A stretch of 64,000 nucleotides of DNA from Gordoniibacillus chartarius (GTDB taxonomy: Bacteria; Bacillota; Bacilli; Paenibacillales; NBRC-103111). The stretch spans positions 1-64,000 of the forward strand of contig NZ_JBHLWN010000045.1 of NCBI RefSeq assembly GCF_042432825.1, in the 5' to 3' direction. The translations under genes and the position numbers were made by a program. The stretch's first letter is position 1, and every line of letters starts with the position of its first letter. Below, piece by piece: positions 17,261-25,192 of this stretch. The notes beneath the pieces are model-generated. The model was given only the letters and a program-made list of their open reading frames with translations, had not been told where the DNA came from and did not search any database.

Positions 17261-17292
17261 GCTTGACGGAATTCCGTCAAGCGTTGTATAGT
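17261..17292 (+). promoter_or_regulatory. Promoter of the DAHP synthase gene overlapped by a perfect 20-bp palindrome
   Basis: The 20 bases 17261-17280 (cttgacggaattccgtcaag) equal their own reverse complement. They contain TTGACG (17262-17267), which pairs with TATAGT (17287-17292, 19-base spacer) or TGTATA (17 bases) as a promoter. A protein dimer bound to the palindrome would cover the -35 region. The binding protein is not known to me. Confidence 0.7.
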
Positions 17293-17367
17293 TGCTTTAG
17301 CGAGTAAAAGCTTAAAAGCGTATAAGCGTTGAAGTGATACAGAACAAATATGGGAGAGTGGATTGCA

Positions 17368-18411
17368 ATGATCGTCATTATGTCCAGCAAGGCCGGGGAA
17401 GAACGCATCCAGGAGATCGTTTCCATTATCGAGAAGCATGAAGTTCAAGCTCATGTGTCCAAAGGCGAAGACAAAACCGTCATCGGAATCATCGGCAAAT
17501 TCGACCCGAAGCTGGGCGAGCACCTGCGTCAGCTGTCCGGCGTCGAGCAAGTTGTGAAAATTTCCAAGTCCTACAAGCTTGCATCCCGCGACTTCCATCC
17601 TGCGAACACCGTCATTAAGCTGAAGGGGGTTGAAATCGGCGGCGAAGAGCTGACGGTAATGGGCGGACCTTGCGCCGTCGAGTCGCCGGAGCAAATCGAC
17701 GAAATCGCCCGTCTGGTGAAGGCTGCCGGCGGCCAAGTGCTGCGCGGCGGAGCATTCAAGCCGCGGACAGGTCCTTACAGCTTCCAGGGCGTTGGCGTTG
17801 AAGGCTTGAAGATGATGAAGGAAGCCGGCGACAAGCACGGCCTGCTGACGATCACTGAAGTCATGACGCCTGAATACGTCGACATCTGCGCCGAATACGC
17901 GGACATTCTCCAAGTCGGTACGCGCAACATGCAAAACTTCGATCTGCTCCGCAAGCTGGGCACGATCCAAACGCCGGTTCTGCTGAAGCGCGGCTTCAGC
18001 GCAACGTACGATGAGTTCCTGAACGCCGCCGAATATATTCTAGCGGGCGGAAATCCGAACGTTATGCTCTGCGAGCGCGGTATTCGTACGTTTGAGACCT
18101 ACACGCGCAACACGCTCGACCTGTCGGCGATTCCGGTCCTGCAAAGCCTCAGCCACCTGCCGGTCATCTCCGACCCAAGCCACGGCACGGGCCGCCGCGA
18201 GCTGGTGGAGCCAATGGCGAAAGCCTCGGTAGCTGCGGGCGCCAACGGGCTGATCATCGAAATGCACACCGACCCGGACAACTCGATGACCGGCGACGGC
18301 GTACAATCCTTGTTCCCGGATCAGTTTGCCCGTCTGCTGCAGGATTTCGAGAAGCTCGCTCCATTGTTCGGCAAGCGTTTCGACGTTGCGAAGCAAGCGG
18401 TTCACGCTTAA
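17368..18411 (+). CDS. aroF: 3-deoxy-7-phosphoheptulonate synthase (DAHP synthase, type I-beta with N-terminal regulatory domain)
   Basis: Condenses phosphoenolpyruvate and erythrose 4-phosphate, the first step to aromatic amino acids. 347 residues: an N-terminal ferredoxin-like domain (about 1-70) of the kind that gives feedback inhibition in Thermotoga-type enzymes, then the (beta/alpha)8 barrel with GGPCAVES, LRGGAFKPRTGPYSFQG, LQVGTRNMQNF, LLKRGFSAT and SDPSHGTGRRELVEP; the metal ligands Cys, His and Asp are present. No chorismate mutase fusion. ATG at 17368 is chosen over 17350 because the domain begins MIVIMSS. Controlled by a palindrome-containing promoter. Confidence 0.95.
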   Translation: MIVIMSSKAGEERIQEIVSIIEKHEVQAHVSKGEDKTVIGIIGKFDPKLGEHLRQLSGVEQVVKISKSYKLASRDFHPANTVIKLKGVEIGGEELTVMGGPCAVESPEQIDEIARLVKAAGGQVLRGGAFKPRTGPYSFQGVGVEGLKMMKEAGDKHGLLTITEVMTPEYVDICAEYADILQVGTRNMQNFDLLRKLGTIQTPVLLKRGFSATYDEFLNAAEYILAGGNPNVMLCERGIRTFETYTRNTLDLSAIPVLQSLSHLPVISDPSHGTGRRELVEPMAKASVAAGANGLIIEMHTDPDNSMTGDGVQSLFPDQFARLLQDFEKLAPLFGKRFDVAKQAVHA

Positions 18412-18442
18412 TAATACGGAAGCATTATTTTCCAATAACATT

Positions 18443-18479
18443 TGCCTTCCTCGAGGAATCGGGGAAGGCAATTATTTAT
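18443..18479 (+). terminator. Terminator of the DAHP synthase gene
   Basis: Stem tgccttcc / ggaaggca with a 12-base loop, then attattta; the T-run is imperfect. Confidence 0.65.
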
Positions 18480-18487
18480 GTCAGAAA

Positions 18488-18562
18488 TGTTAGAATACCT
18501 TACAATTGGATCAAAAATACCTGACATAAGTATTGACGTGCTTTCTGGCGAAGACTTATAAT
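18488..18562 (+). promoter_or_regulatory. glnA promoter with GlnR/TnrA-type boxes
   Basis: TGTTAGAATACCTTACA (18488-18504) is a perfect match to TGTNAN7TNACA. A second, half-degenerate copy (18510-18526, good 3' half TGACA) lies about 51 bases before the expected start. Promoter: TTGACG (18533-18538), 18-base spacer, TATAAT (18557-18562). Confidence 0.82.
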
Positions 18563-18640
18563 ATGGGCAAGACGACGAGCCAAATGATGAACATTGCTCG
18601 TATCAAACACTTTGAATGTACGGAAATAGGAGGGTAATCC

Positions 18641-20065
18641 ATGTCTGTTCAGAACGTTTTAAACCTTATTAAGGAAAAAAACATCGAGTGGGTAGATTTT
18701 CGTTTCGTAGGTCTTCTTGGTAAAGAACAACACATTTCGCTGCCTGCGACTGAGGTGGATGAAGATACGTTTGTCAACGGTGTAGCATTCGACGGTTCTT
18801 CGATCCCGGGCTTCCGCGGTATCGAGCAGTCTGACATGGTTATGATGCCTGTTACGGAAACAGCTTATATCGATCCATTCACTGCACATCCTACTCTTAT
18901 CATCATGTGCGACATCTATACCCCGGACGGCCAGCGCTATGACCGCGACCCGCGCGGTATTGCCAGAAAGGCTGAAGAATATCTGCAATCGACAGGAATC
19001 GGCACGAAGGCGTTCTTCGCACCGGAATCCGAGTTCTTCATTTTCGACGATGTTCGTTACGAGTCCGGCATGAACAAGTCCTTCTTCGAGGTTGATTCCG
19101 AAGAAGCTGCTTGGAACACAGGCCGCAAAGAAGAAGGCGGCAACCTGGGCTACAAAATCCCTGTTAAGGGCGGCTATGTACCGGTTGCGCCGATCGACAC
19201 GCAGCAGGATATCCGCAGCGAAATGTGCCGACTGATGATGGAAGCAGGCCTGCGCATCGAGCGTCACCACCACGAAGTGGCGACAGCCGGTCAAGGCGAA
19301 ATTAACTTCCGCTTCGACACGCTGACGAAAACTGCCGACAACCTTCTGAAATACAAGTACATCATCGCTAACACAGCTCGCCAATACGGCAAAGTGGCGA
19401 CCTTCATGCCGAAGCCGCTGTTCGGCGACAACGGTTCGGGTATGCACGTACACATGTCCATTTGGGATCAAGATACTCCGCTGTTCTATGAAGCTGGCCA
19501 ATACGCAAACCTGAGCGAAATAGCTCTGCACTACATCGGCGGTATCCTGTACCACGCTCCGGCGCTGATCGCTTTGACGAACCCGTCGACGAACTCGTTC
19601 AAGCGTCTGGTTCCTGGCTACGAAGCACCGGTTAACCTGGTATTCTCCGCAGGCAACCGTTCCGCAGCCGTTCGCGTACCGATCGCTGCCGTAACGCCGA
19701 AGGGCTGCCGCATCGAGTTCCGTACGCCGGACTCCACAGCGAACCCTTACCTGGCATTCGCAGCTATGCTGCTTGCCGGTCTGGACGGCATCCAGAAGAA
19801 AATCGATCCTCGCGCTCTGGGCTACGGTCCGCTCGACAAGAACATCTACGAGCTGTCCGACGCTGAGAAGGCAGAGATCCGCTCCGTACCGGGTTCCCTG
19901 GACGAAGCTTTGGACGCACTGGAAGCAGATCACGAGTTCCTGCTCGCAGGCAACGTCTTCACGAAGGACTTCATCGACAACTATGTCGAATTGAAGCGCG
20001 GCGAAGCAAAAGCCGTCAACATCCGCATTCACCCGCACGAGTACAGCCTGTACTTCGATTGCTAA
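18641..20065 (+). CDS. glnA: Glutamine synthetase, type I (beta-like subtype)
   Basis: Makes glutamine from glutamate, ammonia and ATP. 474 residues, longer than the ~444 of Bacillus GlnA. Signatures: FDGSSIPGF (51-57), metal/ATP site FAPESEFFIFD, HHHEVATAGQ (209-218), KPLFGDNGSGMHVHMS and NPSTNSFKRLVPGYEAP. The extra length includes the insertion around residues 150-178 that defines the beta subtype, and KNIYEL (Y403) sits where enteric enzymes are adenylylated. No glnR is upstream and no glnE is in the window, so adenylylation is not implied. GGAGGG ribosome binding site; GlnR-type boxes upstream. Confidence 0.97.
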   Translation: MSVQNVLNLIKEKNIEWVDFRFVGLLGKEQHISLPATEVDEDTFVNGVAFDGSSIPGFRGIEQSDMVMMPVTETAYIDPFTAHPTLIIMCDIYTPDGQRYDRDPRGIARKAEEYLQSTGIGTKAFFAPESEFFIFDDVRYESGMNKSFFEVDSEEAAWNTGRKEEGGNLGYKIPVKGGYVPVAPIDTQQDIRSEMCRLMMEAGLRIERHHHEVATAGQGEINFRFDTLTKTADNLLKYKYIIANTARQYGKVATFMPKPLFGDNGSGMHVHMSIWDQDTPLFYEAGQYANLSEIALHYIGGILYHAPALIALTNPSTNSFKRLVPGYEAPVNLVFSAGNRSAAVRVPIAAVTPKGCRIEFRTPDSTANPYLAFAAMLLAGLDGIQKKIDPRALGYGPLDKNIYELSDAEKAEIRSVPGSLDEALDALEADHEFLLAGNVFTKDFIDNYVELKRGEAKAVNIRIHPHEYSLYFDC

Positions 20066-20086
20066 TTGACTATAGCACTCATATCG

Positions 20087-20116
20087 AGGCTCTCGACAAT
20101 CGTCGAGAGCCTTTTA
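20087..20116 (+). terminator. Terminator of glnA
   Basis: Perfect 11-bp stem aggctctcgac / gtcgagagcct, 4-base loop, tttt; it runs into the 3' end of the convergent thpR. Confidence 0.9.
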
Positions 20117-20743
20117 CGCGAGAGGAGAACGGAGCGCGGCGGCTTGCAGCGGGAAATGGGCGAGGGCTTCATACATCGGCGTCCGTCCCAAGTGGCTGCG
20201 GTATAGCGTGATGGAGTCCGCCGTCCAGCGCAGCGAATGGGATTGCAGCAGCTCTTCGGCGGTTTCCAGCGCTTTACGGTCAAAGCCGGCTGAGCCATTG
20301 TAGCGCCGCGCCAGCGTGATATGAGGGCGGTACCCCCGTTCCTCGCGTTCGTAGCCTAACGCTGCCATAGCCCCTTCTACAGCGCTCTGAAGCTGTATTA
20401 GCGATGTTTTGTCGCCCTGCAGCCCTGTCCACAGGATGGAGGGGCGAGCGGGCGGTCCGAACACTCCAAGTGCTGCTGCTTGAAGCTCGAACGGCTGTAA
20501 AGCGGTGTCGGCTGCCGCCGAACGTAGCGCATCCATGACGGCATCAACCCGGGCGGCCGGCGTTTCCCCGAGAAATTTCAACGTAATATGGATGTCGTCG
20601 GGATGGGTCCATTTTTGAAAACGGACTTGATCTTTCAGCCTTCGGCCGATCTCATGCAGCGCAGCGCGAATATTGTCCGGGACAGGAACGGCGGCGAACA
20701 ATCGCGGCGGCTGGTTTGTCGACTGGAATGCCTTGTGAGTCAA
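20114..20743 (-). CDS. thpR: RNA 2',3'-cyclic phosphodiesterase (2H/LigT family)
   Basis: 209 residues. Two HxT(L) catalytic motifs, HITLKFLGE (near 52) and HITLARRY (near 140), define the 2H phosphoesterase fold; the family opens 2',3'-cyclic phosphates at RNA ends. RLFAAVPVPDNIR at the N-terminus is typical of ThpR. Convergent with glnA and divergent from serC, so transcribed alone. Confidence 0.9.
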   Translation of the reverse strand: MTHKAFQSTNQPPRLFAAVPVPDNIRAALHEIGRRLKDQVRFQKWTHPDDIHITLKFLGETPAARVDAVMDALRSAAADTALQPFELQAAALGVFGPPARPSILWTGLQGDKTSLIQLQSAVEGAMAALGYEREERGYRPHITLARRYNGSAGFDRKALETAEELLQSHSLRWTADSITLYRSHLGRTPMYEALAHFPLQAAALRSPLA

Positions 20744-20832
20744 ACGAGGGACCTCCTTGAACTGCAGGTGATTCGGTTAGCATTCCCCATTCCCACGGGA
20801 AACCTCGCGAGAAATCTTCACGATTATTTTGC

Positions 20833-20861
20833 TTGCCGAAGCCTATGAATATTGCTATCAT
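20833..20861 (+). promoter_or_regulatory. Promoter of serC
   Basis: TTGCCG (20833-20838), 17-base spacer, TATCAT (20856-20861), 35 bases before the serC start. Confidence 0.6.
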
Positions 20862-20896
20862 AGCCCTAAATAAACGGAAAAAGGTGGAGTAGTTAC

Positions 20897-21985
20897 ATGG
20901 GAAATCGCGCTTATAATTTCAATGCAGGACCGGCCGCGCTTCCGCTCGAAGTACTGGAGCGCGCGGCTCGTGAGCTTGTCGAATATCAAGGAATCGGCAT
21001 GTCGGTAATGGAGATTTCCCACCGGAGCAAGGAGTACGAAGCGCTGAACGACGAGACGCAGGCGTTGATCCGCGAGCTGTTCGGCGTACCGTCCGGCTAC
21101 AAGGTTTTGTTCCTTCAAGGCGGAGCCAGCACGCAGTTCGCCATGATTCCGATGAACCTGCTCACCCCCGGCAAATCCGGGTCCTACGTACTGACAGGCG
21201 CTTGGGCGGAGAAGGCTTATAAAGAAGCAAAGCTGTTCGGCGACGTATCGGTCGCGGCATCGACGGAAGCGGACAAGTTCATGCGCATGCCTGCGGTCAG
21301 CGAGATTGTCGTCGATCCGAATACTGCGTATCTCCATCTGACCTCGAACGAAACGATCGAAGGCACGCAATTCGCCGAATTCCCGGATACCGGCAGCGTA
21401 CCGTTGATCGCCGATATGTCGAGCGATATTTTGTCGCGTCCTGTAGACGTGTCGAAGTTTTCGCTGATTTATGCGGGCGCTCAGAAGAACTTGGGACCGT
21501 CCGGCGTAACCGTCGTTATCGTACGCGATGAGCTCGTGGAAGCTTCGCCGAAGGGCCTGGCGACGATGCTGCGGTACGATATCCATGCCAAGAACAACTC
21601 GCTGTACAACACGCCGCCGGCTTACTCGGTGTACATGATGAACCGTGTGCTGCAATGGCTCCGTGACAATGGCGGGGTAGCGGCGATGGAGAAGCGTAAC
21701 ATCGAGAAGACGGACCTGATCTATAATGCGATCGATAACAGCGGCGGCTTCTATCGCGGTGCCGCTCAGCCGGGCAGCCGCTCGCGTATGAACATCACGT
21801 TCCGTCTGGCATCCGAGGAGCTCGAGAAGCAGTTTATCAAGGAATCGGAGCAGCAAGGGTTTGTCGGACTGAAGGGTCACCGCAGCGTCGGCGGTCTCCG
21901 CGCCTCGACCTACAATGCCGTACCGCTGGAGTCGTGCAAGGCGCTTGCCGAGTTTATGAGCGATTTCCAACGCCGCAACGGATAA
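20897..21985 (+). CDS. serC: Phosphoserine aminotransferase
   Basis: PLP enzyme that converts phosphohydroxypyruvate to phosphoserine (serine biosynthesis, also pyridoxal phosphate synthesis in some bacteria). 362 residues. YNFNAGPAALP at the start, HRSKEYEALND, LQGGASTQFAM, the PLP-binding lysine in YAGAQKNLGPSGVT and the C-terminal GHRSVGGLRASTYNA are all present. AAAGGTGGAG ribosome binding site. No serA or serB nearby; single-gene unit. Confidence 0.97.
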   Translation: MGNRAYNFNAGPAALPLEVLERAARELVEYQGIGMSVMEISHRSKEYEALNDETQALIRELFGVPSGYKVLFLQGGASTQFAMIPMNLLTPGKSGSYVLTGAWAEKAYKEAKLFGDVSVAASTEADKFMRMPAVSEIVVDPNTAYLHLTSNETIEGTQFAEFPDTGSVPLIADMSSDILSRPVDVSKFSLIYAGAQKNLGPSGVTVVIVRDELVEASPKGLATMLRYDIHAKNNSLYNTPPAYSVYMMNRVLQWLRDNGGVAAMEKRNIEKTDLIYNAIDNSGGFYRGAAQPGSRSRMNITFRLASEELEKQFIKESEQQGFVGLKGHRSVGGLRASTYNAVPLESCKALAEFMSDFQRRNG

Positions 21986-22053
21986 GGAAAAAGGATCATA
22001 ACGGAGGGACATCCGGCCACGGGTGTCTCTCTTGCGTGTCGAGAAACGGCAAT

Positions 22054-22085
22054 AAGGCTCCAGTGCCTTGCGGCAGTGGAGCCTT
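22054..22085. terminator. Bidirectional hairpin between serC and the convergent response regulator
   Basis: aaggctcca-g-tgcc / ggca-g-tggagcctt with a 4-base loop. T-runs are short on both sides, so strength is uncertain. Confidence 0.6.
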
Positions 22086-22095
22086 CAGTCGTCCA

Positions 22096-22809
22096 TTAAG
22101 CGAGCACTTCTTTCACAACCGGTTCGGTCAGCTTGTAGCCGACATTCCGCACCGTAACGATATACTCCGGATTGCGGGCGTTGGTCTCGATTTTATCGCG
22201 CAGATGAGAAATATGAACGTCGACAATGCGCGTATCGCCGAGGAAATGATAGTCCCATACGCCGTGCAGCAGCTGTTGGCGGCTCAGCACTTTACCGCGG
22301 TGCTTGCAAAGGAAGAGCAGCAGCTCGAACTCCTTCGGCGTCAGCTCGATCGGCTTGCCCTTGACGGTAACTTCACGGCCTTCAGGCTGAATCGAAATGT
22401 CGCCGATGACGACAGGAGCGGAGTCTGAAGCGGACGGCAGAGCCTGCAGCCGGCGCATAATGGCTTGAATGCGGGAGATCAGCTCCTGCGGAGAGAAGGG
22501 CTTGGTCATATAGTCGTCAGCGCCGTTGTCGAGACCTGCGATTTTGTCGGATAAGTCCTGCATGGCGGTCAGCATAATAATCGGGACAAGGTTGTTTTGG
22601 TTGCGAAGCTTGCGGCATACTTGAAGTCCGTCCATCTTGGGCAGCATGAGATCCAGCACGATCAGGTCGGGACGGAACTGTTGGATCGCGTCGAATACGG
22701 CTTCGCCGTCGTATACGCAATGTACGTCATAGCCAACTAACTTTAGATTGAATTCGATCAGCATCGAGATCGAGGGTTCGTCGTCTACGACCAGAATTTT
22801 TTTCTTCAT
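22096..22809 (-). CDS. Orphan OmpR/PhoP-family response regulator
   Basis: 237 residues. Receiver domain with VVDDEPS, phospho-acceptor Asp in LIVLDLMLPKMDG, Thr in IMLTAMQD and Lys in TKPF; C-terminal winged helix with ELTPKEFELLLFLCKHRG and the DVHISHLRDKIE and RNVGYKL stretches. No kinase gene is adjacent: upstream is divergent trmL and downstream convergent serC, so its partner lies elsewhere or it works unphosphorylated. It resembles PhoP/PhoB-type regulators but the regulon cannot be inferred. Confidence 0.9.
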   Translation of the reverse strand: MKKKILVVDDEPSISMLIEFNLKLVGYDVHCVYDGEAVFDAIQQFRPDLIVLDLMLPKMDGLQVCRKLRNQNNLVPIIMLTAMQDLSDKIAGLDNGADDYMTKPFSPQELISRIQAIMRRLQALPSASDSAPVVIGDISIQPEGREVTVKGKPIELTPKEFELLLFLCKHRGKVLSRQQLLHGVWDYHFLGDTRIVDVHISHLRDKIETNARNPEYIVTVRNVGYKLTEPVVKEVLA

Positions 22810-22953
22810 GCCGGGCGTGCTCCTTTATTAGTGAAGGTATTCTCATTATGCAAGAGCTCTATCATCCGCATATTAAGATCACGTAAACGCTGTGTAAAAT
22901 CGGCCTGGACCGGCCAGATATACTTACATAATCGAAGAGGTGAAGTGAGCAAG

Positions 22954-23421
22954 ATGGCGTTTCATATCGTACTCGTGGAGCCGGAAATCCCGGCTAATAC
23001 CGGCAACATCTCCCGCACCTGTGCCGCGACCGGCGCCTGGCTGCATCTTGTCAAACCGCTCGGGTTCGACATTGACGATCGGACGCTGAAGCGTGCGGGA
23101 CTCGATTATTGGCCCTCCGTGAAGCTGGAGGTGCACGATTCGTTCGCCGAGGTGGAAGAGAAATATCGGGGCTCCCGGTTTTTCTTTGCGACGACGAAAG
23201 CGACGAAACGATATACGGACTATCAATTCCAGGACGGCGATTTTCTCGTGTTCGGCAAAGAAACGAAGGGATTGTCCCCGGATATTCTCGCGGCTCATCC
23301 CGATACGCTGCTGCGCATGCCGATGGATACGAGCGCGGTCCGGTCGCTGAACTTGTCGAATTCGGTGGCGATCATGCTGTACGAGGCTTTGCGGCAAACG
23401 GGGTTTGAAGGATTAACCTAG
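22954..23421 (+). CDS. trmL: tRNA (cytidine(34)-2'-O)-methyltransferase
   Basis: SPOUT-family enzyme that methylates the ribose of the wobble base of certain tRNA-Leu. 155 residues, the normal length, with a deep-knot C-terminus: LVFGKETKGLSP, LRMPMDTSAVRSLNLSNSVAIMLYEA, and N-terminal LVEPEIPANTGNISRTCAATG. ATG at 22954 is preceded by AGAGGTGA; a longer reading from 22831 adds a basic tail not seen in the family and lacks a ribosome binding site. Confidence 0.94.
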   Translation: MAFHIVLVEPEIPANTGNISRTCAATGAWLHLVKPLGFDIDDRTLKRAGLDYWPSVKLEVHDSFAEVEEKYRGSRFFFATTKATKRYTDYQFQDGDFLVFGKETKGLSPDILAAHPDTLLRMPMDTSAVRSLNLSNSVAIMLYEALRQTGFEGLT

Positions 23422-23575
23422 CCCGCATAATAGAAGAAATCTAAAGAAAATTTATGCAAATCGGACTCCATCCAGCCAAAAATCGGAAGGATTTTCACCG
23501 AGGATGCCGAATAAGTAAGGGAAGATAGGTCTTTCGTTGCAGTCAGCATTTTGGCAGGAGCGAGGTGAGAAACCG

Positions 23576-23833
23576 ATGATGAAGCCGGCAGGAGTTGTGA
23601 GGAAAGTCGACCAACTGGGGCGTATTGTACTGCCCAAGTCGCTGCGGAAGAGGTACCAGATGAACGAGGGGGATCCCGTGGAAATTCTGGTTCAGGGCGA
23701 CCATATCATTTTGGAGAGATATCGTCCGAAATGCGTATTTTGCGGCAATATGGATCGGGTCTCGGAATTTAAAGAGCGCCATATTTGTGCAAATTGTTTG
23801 ACCGAGATGAATGGATTGAAGGAACGCGCATAA
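23576..23833 (+). CDS. AbrB-family transition-state regulator with C-terminal zinc-ribbon-like cysteines
   Basis: 85 residues. The first ~50 form the AbrB/SpoVT swapped-hairpin DNA-binding domain (GVVRKVDQLGRIVLPKSLRK, GDPVEILVQGDHIILERY). Unlike Bacillus AbrB, the tail carries two CxxC pairs (C53/C56 in CVFCG and C71/C74 in CANC), suggesting a bound metal. AbrB proteins repress post-exponential genes during growth. ATG at 23576 (or 23579) has a GAGGTGAG site; further in-frame codons upstream are not supported. Single gene with its own terminator. Confidence 0.9.
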   Translation: MMKPAGVVRKVDQLGRIVLPKSLRKRYQMNEGDPVEILVQGDHIILERYRPKCVFCGNMDRVSEFKERHICANCLTEMNGLKERA

Positions 23834-23860
23834 ATAAGAATGAACATGATATGGAGCTGC

Positions 23861-23910
23861 AAAAGCACCACCGCCTGAGTCGAACACGCTGAGGTCTGGG
23901 GTGCTTTTCC
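23861..23910 (+). terminator. Terminator of the AbrB-family gene
   Basis: Stem aaaagcacc / ggtgctttt with a long (~30-base) loop; the 3' arm ends in T. Confidence 0.65.
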
Positions 23911-23953
23911 CTGCTTCATGCGATAATTGATACGACGAGAGGAGCTCGATTGC

Positions 23954-24919
23954 ATGCCATTAGTCGATATGCCGCTTGAGAAGCTGTACAGTTATGAGGG
24001 AGTGAATCCGCGACCGGCGGATTTCGATGCTTACTGGGAACGGGCGCTGGCCGAAATGAAAGCGGTTGATCCGCAGGTTGAGCTCATTCCGAGCGCATTT
24101 CAGGTTCCGTTCGCGGAATGCTTCGATCTGTACTTCACCGGTGTACGGGGCGCGCGCATTCATGCCAAATACGTCCGTCCGAAGGGGGTTCAAGGCGAGC
24201 ACCCGGCTCTCGTGCAGTTCCACGGCTATACGGGGAACTCAGGCGATTGGCACGATAAGCTTGTCTACGCGGCGCTTGGCTTCTCGATCGCATCGATGGA
24301 TTGCCGCGGTCAAGGCGGCTTGTCCGAGGATACGGGCGGGGTAAAAGGGACGACGCATCATGGCCACTTCATACGCGGCTTGTCGGACGATCCGGACAAC
24401 CTGCTGTTCCGCCATATTTTCCTGGATACGGCACAGCTGGCCGGCATTGTGATGGGCTTCCCGGAGGTAGACGAGACGCGTGTCGGGGCGACAGGGTGGT
24501 CGCAGGGCGGCGCGCTGACGATCGCTTGCGCCGCTTTGGAGCCGCGCATCCGCAAGCTCGCCCCGGTATATCCGTTCCTCAGCGATTACAAGCGCGTATG
24601 GCAGATGGACCTCGCCAAGGACGCCTATGCCGAGCTGCGCACGTATTTCCGCCACTTCGATCCGCAGCATGTACGGGAAGATGAGGTGTTCACCCGGCTC
24701 GGTTATATCGACATCCAGCACCTCTCTTCGCGAATCCGCGGCGATGTGCTCATGGGGGTCGGCCTCATGGATACGGTCTGCCCGCCGTCGACTCAATTCG
24801 CAGCCTACAACAAGATCACGGCGCCGAAGCAGCTGGAGATCTATCCGGATTTTGCCCACGAAGGACTACCGGGAATGCATGACAAAATTGTTCAATTCAT
24901 GCTCGAACTTAGCAGCTGA
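23954..24919 (+). CDS. Acetyl xylan esterase / cephalosporin-C deacetylase family (CE7)
   Basis: 321 residues, alpha/beta-hydrolase of carbohydrate esterase family 7; removes acetyl groups from short xylo-oligosaccharides and related substrates in the cytoplasm. Nucleophile in GWSQGG (about Ser 181), catalytic Asp in GLMDTVCPPS and His in DFAHEGLPG; RGQGG oxyanion-region motif in MDCRGQGGLSED. No signal peptide. Starts at ATG 23954 with GAGAGGAG upstream. Monocistronic. Confidence 0.92.
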   Translation: MPLVDMPLEKLYSYEGVNPRPADFDAYWERALAEMKAVDPQVELIPSAFQVPFAECFDLYFTGVRGARIHAKYVRPKGVQGEHPALVQFHGYTGNSGDWHDKLVYAALGFSIASMDCRGQGGLSEDTGGVKGTTHHGHFIRGLSDDPDNLLFRHIFLDTAQLAGIVMGFPEVDETRVGATGWSQGGALTIACAALEPRIRKLAPVYPFLSDYKRVWQMDLAKDAYAELRTYFRHFDPQHVREDEVFTRLGYIDIQHLSSRIRGDVLMGVGLMDTVCPPSTQFAAYNKITAPKQLEIYPDFAHEGLPGMHDKIVQFMLELSS

Positions 24920-24931
24920 CTGTGAAAAACA

Positions 24932-24974
24932 AATCCCCCTGCCTCGCGATAAGCGGGACAGGGGGATTCTCTTT
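24932..24974 (+). terminator. Terminator of the CE7 esterase gene
   Basis: Stem aatccccctg / cagggggatt, 17-base loop, then ctcttt. Confidence 0.8.
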
Positions 24975-24981
24975 GCGAGGC

Positions 24982-25080
24982 TTACAGCCCCGATGTCTTG
25001 TCTTCGTTATAAGCAGCCGTAAGAATCGCCGCTAGGAACAACGCGCATGTAATCATCGTAAGCCAGAACGCAGCAGACAT
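24982..25080 (-). CDS. Small single-span membrane protein (32 aa)
   Basis: 32 residues: MSAAFWLTMITCALF followed by LAAILTAA and a short charged tail (YNEDKTSGL). One hydrophobic helix of about 20 residues with a C-terminal hydrophilic end. A textbook AGGAGGTG ribosome binding site six bases upstream of the ATG supports translation. Size and shape recall small subunits of membrane complexes, but there is no neighbouring complex gene, so no function is proposed. Confidence 0.7.
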   Translation of the reverse strand: MSAAFWLTMITCALFLAAILTAAYNEDKTSGL

Positions 25081-25192
25081 GAGGCGCACCTCCTGATTAA
25101 TGTGACTGAACGGTCAATGCACAATCCGATCGACAGACTACCCCTATTATACCCAAGGCCCGCACAAATGAAAACGGCGAAAATGTGAACAA

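Noticed and set aside
18659..20038. 459-codon open frame antisense to glnA
   Set aside because: No family resemblance; glnA on the plus strand is unambiguous.
18641..20065. Adenylylation control of glutamine synthetase
   Set aside because: The tyrosine site exists but no glnE is in the window and it is rarely found in this group, so control by adenylylation is not claimed.
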